Assembly (NCBI RefSeq): GCF_910592395.1
Contig: NC_088317.1
Coordinates: forward strand, 868,001-932,000
DNA length: 64,000 bases
Direction of reading: 5' to 3'
Source of the DNA: Lineus longissimus
Taxonomy: Eukaryota; Nemertea; Pilidiophora; Heteronemertea; Lineidae
The first letter of the stretch is position 1. Each line of letters starts with the position of its first letter. The translations under genes and the position numbers were made by a program. Of this stretch, positions 58,245 to 64,000 are shown piece by piece. A model generated the notes under the pieces. The model had not been told where the DNA came from. It saw nothing but the letters and a program-made list of their open reading frames with translations, and searched no databases.

Positions 58245-59085
58245 CAAGGAAGATTGTCCAGCTGGTCAAGACAGTGACAGGTTGTGACAATGTCTTCGTG
58301 TCTGGCCCTGGAGGCTTTACATAACCTTTTCTGGGACATCCTGTATAACATGGCAGATTGTCCAATGACTCCAGTCAGCAGAGCTAGGTTGTGATGATGT
58401 CTTCATGCCAGGCCTTCCAGGCTCTACATTCACTTTTCTGAGAGGGATTGTTGAACCGGTCTGACAGTGATAGGTTGTGACAATACTTTATGGCTTTAAG
58501 GCTCTACATCCTTTTCTCAGATATCCTGCATAGAAATCGAAGGAAGATTGTGCGACTGGTCAGACATGTCTATGTCAGAGACAGGTTGTGACAATATCTT
58601 TGCGTCTGGCCTTGAGCATGTAAGAGCTGTATAGCAAAAACGGTCAGACAGACTGGCTGTGACGATGTCTCCAAACCAGGCTCTTTGAAATGATGTCCTG
58701 GTGTCAAACCATGAGACACTACAGATCCTTTTCTGAGACATCCTGTATTGCAAGGAAAATTGTCAAACTGGTCAGACAGAGATGGGTTGTGACGATGTCT
58801 CCATGCCAGGCCCTTTAGGCTCTAAATAACCGTTTCTGGCACCTCCTGTACAGCAAGAAAGGTTGTACATTTGGTCAGACAGATATATTGATAGATTTGA
58901 AATGATGTCCTCGTATCAAACCATGAGGTACTACAGATCCTTTCCTGAGACATCCTGTACGAACAAAGAAGATTGTCCAACTGGTCAGACAGAGATGAGT
59001 TGTGACAATGTCTTCGTGTGAGGCCATGAAGAGCTACAGGTCCTATTCTAGGACATCCTGTATAGCAGCAGGAAAAATGTCCATT
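58245..59085. repeat. Degenerate tandem repeat, about 100-base units
   Basis: Seven to nine diverged units follow the order GATTGTCCAACTGGTCAGAC, GACAGGTTGTGACAATGTCT, a GGCCCT/GGCTCTACA segment, and CTTTTCTGAGACATCCTGTA. Unit length varies. The GGTTGTGAC core is the same short word seen in the ARF-like introns and the 37.8-kb array. Confidence 0.85.
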
Positions 59086-59099
59086 GGTCAGCAAGTTGT

Positions 59100-59660
59100 G
59101 AAGACGTCGATATTTATGTCATGCGTCCTTGGCGTTGGCATGATGTCTTACACTGGCCTGGTTATATATTCGCCTCGGACAGCGCCGACTTCGATTTGTC
59201 GCTGGCGGTCGAAGTGTCTCCATCATCCAGCAAGACACCAGCCTGGACTAGACCTGCCTCCGACAGCAACAACATTCGAATACGACCGTGGGATCGAGAT
59301 GTCGTCGAAGACAGCATACGGCGAGATTTTCTGGCGTCTTTATATGTACGTCCATGGCGTGGTTTTGGTGTCTCAGCGTCTCAGTAAGCGGTTAGTCTCC
59401 CTAAATTCGTCTCCGAAAAGCGTCGATTCAGAGAATGTGCGTCTATGGCAGTGGTACCATACCAACCACCGGCCTGGTTAAATTTGCCCCGAGTACAGCG
59501 TAACTGGTGGTCGTCTAGTGTCTCCAGCGTCCAGCAAAACACCGGCCTGGTAACCTGCCTCAGACAGAACGAAACATCATATACGTCCCGTCAGTGATGT
59601 TTCGAAGAAGACAGGACGGCAACGTTGTTCCAGAGGATGTACTTAGGGAAGTAAGTATTA
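59100..59660. repeat. Duplicated segment with no recognised coding role
   Basis: A block containing GTGTCTCCATCATCCAGCAA and CACCAGCCTGG near 59214-59250 recurs diverged at about 59518-59550, followed in both by similar sequence. A 159-codon open frame crosses the first copy but shows no known domain and no family likeness I recognise. Confidence 0.5.
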
Positions 59661-59959
59661 AGTAGTTAAGTAAGATTTCATTACTAAATCAAAGCTTTGC
59701 TGAAAGGGTCAGGAAAAAAATTCGCAGCCCTCGTGAAGAAAGCCTGTCTGATAGGCACTTTGTATCGGAGACCAGCCGAAGACAACGCACAGGGCATAGA
59801 TACGGCCAGTAAGGAATTGGTTCTAAAGGTTTATCAATTAGATTTCCGCGGGCGCCGGGCGAAATGTCCAATTTACATGCGATGTACATGTCATGTGAAA
59901 ATGCATGATGCACAGCATTGCAGGATGAGTGGTGAGGAAGGTGCATTTGGTGTCGTTTG

Positions 59960-60285
59960 GTAAGTGCATAAATCTAACTTTTCGAGAGTGTCCCCCACGC
60001 TGAGAGACCGAAGGACAAGAGACAAAGCCTGATGATATGGCAACTTTTATTGGGCAAGTACATAACATATATTACAAAACTTAGAATTAGTGGCCGGCAT
60101 GCGGAATCAGAAAAGGCTGACCGTAAATTGTTGCACGTGAAGATAGTGTAGTGTGTTAATCGAACCTGTTTGGAGTGATCCGCACACTTATTGACCGAAG
60201 GACAAGAGACGAAGGTTATGATATGACAACATTTATTTGGCAAGTACATACATATGAATAATGCAAAACTTGGAATACAATAACA
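59960..60285. repeat. Two-copy repeat, about 190-base spacing
   Basis: GACCGAAGGACAAGAGAC, then ATGATATGRCAAC, TTTATT and GGCAAGTACATA occur in the same order at about 60006-60070 and 60191-60255. The likeness extends somewhat beyond each block. Confidence 0.7.
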
Positions 60286-60289
60286 CAAC

Positions 60290-62080
60290 GTTGATACTGC
60301 TGACGCCGCTTGAGCCGCTTGAGCAAGCGTGTCAAGGGATCAGATGTTGGGTCAGTGCGCATGCGGGGCATGGGATGGAGGGTTGTGCACTGTGAGTGTC
60401 GATAAGGAGGGGGGGGGGCAAAGGCAAATGACAATGACAATAGCATAATAATAATGGAACAATGTACAAGTCGTAAGTAACCGTGACCGCTTTCAAGGTG
60501 GCAAGAACGGATTGCTGACCAAAACAATGACATATTCTGTTAACACCAATGGAGCATTCTCTTGTACTGTATTTTAGCCCAAACCCCCCAATCAAAATGG
60601 TGCAGAGACTCGATTGACGTTTATTGTCTTCAAGAGAAAATTGATCTCGAAACTGATATGGGCCTATAGTATAAATAATATCCTACCTAAAATATAGGCC
60701 TTCTGTTAAAGGCCTGCAAAAAAAGAAAAAAAACCTACAACCAATTCCTCTTGAAAACAAATATGTCAATAAGGCTCATCCATGCATCATTTGAGTAAAA
60801 CAATGTAGAAACACATTTTTGCTGTGATCAAGAAATAGCTCCATTGTTGTAATGTTGCACTTATTGTGCTGTGAAATAGCTCAGATACGGTAAATGGATT
60901 GCCACATTGAAAACGGAACAAGAAATAGCAATATTCTGGATCAGCGAGTACATACATGAAGTGCTATTGATTTCAGGAATAAGCACATATTTTCAGGGTC
61001 GAAAACAAGTGAGTGTCAACCCATTCTGAGCCAACAGCAGGAATTACAACAAGAAAAGGGTCAATTCCGTTGGGAACTGCTGTTCCCTGATCATGGCTCT
61101 TGACTACTGGCCTGGAATAGAAAGGGAAGATTTAGATACCAAGAAACATTGAAATATACAATTTAAGAAAGTGAAGTATTTGATCATTTTTCATGACGTT
61201 TTTTTTAAAAATCTTCAATTATAGCATATCAGAAATATGTCTATACACATGTCTATGCCTGTGACAGCCTCATTGGCACTAATAAGATGAATCAATTAAA
61301 TTGAATTGTCAGGCAATGGTGGTCAACCTGCCTCGGGATTGTCCCAATATCAGTCACATGATGACGGACCTGAAGCCTCATTTCATCAACTGTAGCCAGC
61401 TTATCGAGTTTTATCTCATTTACCTCAATTGTGTTCCACAAATCTGGCATCCTGAATATTTATCTCTCAGAAGTGGCCTCGGTCGCGTTGGCTCGATTCT
61501 TGGGACGGGACAGCGAAACCACACGAGATGGAGCAATCCACCTGAAAAAATTGGAGACAATTCGAATGCTGCTTCAGTGAACAATGGGCGATCTGTTCAG
61601 GAGACGTCTTTCAAATCGCCCATTGTTTCATAAACGAGAGCTGGACAGACAGTTCCAGCTCCTCTTCGCAGATTTCCTTCTTCAAATGCATACATCGCGT
61701 TTTGTCTCGACCACACTTGCATAGCTATTTACTTTAAGGTCACGTGCAGGTCTTATTGGTAATTGCTGGGGTGAAACTTGGTACTGCGGGACAGACTTAC
61801 ATGTCCACAAAACGCAATGTCACTGCTGGACTGATTTACAAGTCCACAAAACGCAGAATCGGACATGGACATCATTACCCCAGCAAGAACCCAATGTAAC
61901 CCCACAAATAGGGCCGTTTATAATGTTTAAGACATGTTTATACAATAACAATGCTGAAGCTATTGCCTGCAGTGACCTTGCTAATGATTTTTATGTGGGA
62001 GGGGACAGGGACCGTGACTATTGATAAAGTCCTCACGATATTATATTCGTCAACAATGGGGCACAGACTTTCAGATATTT
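60290..62080. other. Unassigned intergenic DNA
   Basis: No gene was recognised. A G run lies near 60408-60418. A direct repeat of ACAAGTCCACAAAACGCA occurs in diverged form at about 61798-61817 and 61840-61858. A strong hairpin is listed separately. Confidence 0.5.
61580..61627. repeat. Perfect 13-base inverted repeat (hairpin)
   Basis: AACAATGGGCGAT (61580-61592) pairs exactly with ATCGCCCATTGTT (61615-61627) across a 22-base loop. A second, smaller inverted repeat (GAGCTGGA with TCCAGCTC) follows at about 61638-61661. Confidence 0.7.
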
Positions 62081-62084
62081 TCGT

Positions 62085-62360
62085 GACTGACCTATATTAC
62101 CAGTACAGTCCAATATATATTTCTTTTTTTTGACTGACCTCTATTACCAGTACAGTCCAATATCCTTCTATTCTTTGTGACCGACCTATATTACCAGTAC
62201 AGTCCAATACATGTATATATTTCATTTTTCGTGACCGACCTATATTACCAGTACAGTCCAAAACATATTCTATTCTTCGTGACTGACCTATATTACCAGT
62301 ACAGTCCAATATATATTATATTTTTCGTGACTGACCTATATTACCAGTACAGTCCAAAGA
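62085..62360. repeat. Minisatellite, about 45-60-base units
   Basis: Six units share GTGACTGACCTATATTACCA followed by GTACAGTCCAA and a variable AT-rich spacer. Unit length differs mainly in the spacer. Confidence 0.92.
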
Positions 62361-62369
62361 TACTATTTA

Positions 62370-64000
62370 GTCTGTATATTATTCTAGGGCTGGGGTGGGG
62401 GATAGGGAAATTCTCCAGTGACAAACTTTTTGATTGTCATTCTGGTAAAAAAAAAAACACGTCCAAAGAAGTAATTTATTCTCATAACTTTTAACAATGC
62501 TCGAAAAAAACTTTTAAAATGTTCATGTGGCGAGTTGCCACATGTACCGACTATACCTGTGGATCTAAATATATATATCATCATTGAAATCCTCAGAGAA
62601 ATTAAACCAAGACAAAAAAGGGTTCCATGCCCTTGGTTTCCATGTACCGCGAACGATGCTAACGATAGGATTTAGCTGACAGGATTTGGCCACATGAACC
62701 CCTCCGGTCCAAAGACGCGGGGGTCGTCAGATCAATTTGAAACCGCCATGGACATCACTTCTTCCCCCTCACAAGTCGGTCGCGATGACCTCCATGTGCA
62801 AACCATTTTGGCTGTGGATGCCCTGGTAACCCATGTCGCCTAACCAGACATAGCGCGCTGCCTGACTAGAAGTTACCGCCTCTGAGACCCAGGGTTGAGA
62901 CACTGGGGTCTGCCCCTAGCTGACAGGTGGCTGGAGATCCATATCATAGAGCATACCAACCGTACATAACCGGCTGGACTGGTACACCCTATCAGGCTCA
63001 GACTCCCCAACGGAGTCTATTGAGCGCAGCCGCAGCGCCAGTTAATATGGATGGATTTACGTCGTCAAATAACTGTCGACCTGATGAGCATTCGTTCACG
63101 GTACATAGAGTTTATCGGGGTTGGGGGCGAAGAGACAAGACCAGGAACTCCTATGGGGTCGCGGGCGCAATGCAACCCGAGGAACGAGATGCACCCAAAG
63201 TACAAACTCGAAAATAACTGGCTCATCCTTCGCCATTAGGTGTCAAGTATGTACCACTTATACAGACAGGCGTCATTAACGTTGGGTAACACCTCACAAG
63301 GAGCAATACCAAGCATTTTCAAGACCTCATATTTAGCGAAAAGGTGTGACAACAATGATAATATATCAGATCCAATACCAGTCCCTTGACCAAACCCAAC
63401 CATTTCTTGAAGTTCAAAGGACGTCGGGGCTTCTGAAAGAAAAAAGAATTGGCCATGACAGCTACGGCAGATAGATCGAAGTGATAGATGGGCTAACTGT
63501 CTATCTGAAAAGGGCGGGCGAGCGATTAAGCAGGCGCATACAGTTAGATATTAAAATGGTAACAAAATGGCCGAAATTTATCTTCGCACAACGTCTTTAT
63601 ACTTGTATAGGAGCCATAGGTAAAACTCAATGGTGACGAGATTATTACTGCTCCCGAAAGAGATTTTAAGTAGCCTAAGTCTTTTGTTTGCTGCTGGCTT
63701 GCTGCTGCTTCAGCAGCTTCCTACCGACGGCACAAGGATATCTTTGAAAGCCACCACGTACCGCAGGGCCAATGCATTGGTGTCATTAATCACATTTATC
63801 ATCTTCGTGACCACGCGAAAACACACTTAAAGCTGACATGCATGCATAAAAACCCAAACGACAAAGATAGAAAACACAAACGCCCGACCACCAAAAGACA
63901 AACTGCACTTGAAACATGATAGACACCCAGCGACAGGACACTTGACTGCACAAACACAAGTTCATTCACGAGACATTTCACAGAGAAATAAAAAAATATT
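62370..64000. other. Unassigned right end, with a GC-richer block
   Basis: About 62630-63240 is richer in GC than its surroundings and looks unlike nearby intergenic DNA. Two overlapping frames of 96 and 62 codons start there (62927 and 63051) but show no domain I recognise. It could be the edge of a transposable element or an unknown exon. From 63240 to the end I see no supported feature. Confidence 0.35.

Noticed and set aside
59002-59481. 159-codon frame
   Set aside because: It overlaps a duplicated noncoding segment and the degenerate 58-59 kb array; no recognisable family or exon structure.

Overview
The window is nuclear DNA of a bilaterian animal. Genes are split by many short to medium introns with GT-AG borders, and simple and tandem repeats are common. 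Seven protein-coding genes could be rebuilt exon by exon; six are complete and one runs off the left edge. Joining the proposed exons of each complete gene gives one open frame of about the length usual for its family. A NALCN gene with Glu in the domain III filter and alternative domain II pore exons points to an invertebrate, probably a protostome of the spiralian kind. That assignment is an inference; no species marker is visible.

Layout, left to right: a divergent ARF-like GTPase (minus, 1-2045, 3' end outside the window); BIVM (minus, 2765-5729); the sodium-leak channel NALCN (plus, 8525-30000, 33 constitutive coding exons plus three alternative pore exons); UVRAG (minus, 32454-37301); LAMTOR4 (plus, 40408-41485); iduronate-2-sulfatase IDS (minus, 42644-47179); RSF1 (plus, 47469-56471). 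From BIVM onward neighbours alternate head-to-head and tail-to-tail. The tightest pair is IDS/RSF1, with 289 bases between start codons. From 56.5 to 64 kb I recognise no gene, only the presumed RSF1 3' UTR and repeat-rich DNA.

Functionally, UVRAG (autophagy and endolysosomal trafficking), LAMTOR4 (Ragulator, mTORC1 docking on lysosomes) and IDS (lysosomal heparan/dermatan sulfate breakdown) sit side by side. NALCN sets resting sodium leak. RSF1 is a chromatin-remodelling subunit. BIVM is a conserved protein of unknown function. From memory of the human map, NALCN and BIVM lie near each other on 13q, and UVRAG and RSF1 on 11q13-q14, so the window may keep old animal linkages.

The most interesting feature is in NALCN. 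Three tandem, same-phase exons (12819-12971, 13227-13364, 13933-14070) each encode the domain II pore loop, with filter residue Glu, Glu and Lys respectively. With fixed Glu in domains I, III and IV, one gene could make EEEE or EKEE pores, and two different EEEE versions. Other notable items are a partial tandem copy of a domain III S4 exon carrying an in-frame stop, a copied IDS exon fragment at the edge of a minisatellite upstream of UVRAG, two short inverted-repeat elements bounded by TTAA, and an ARF-like protein with Arg in place of the catalytic Gln.
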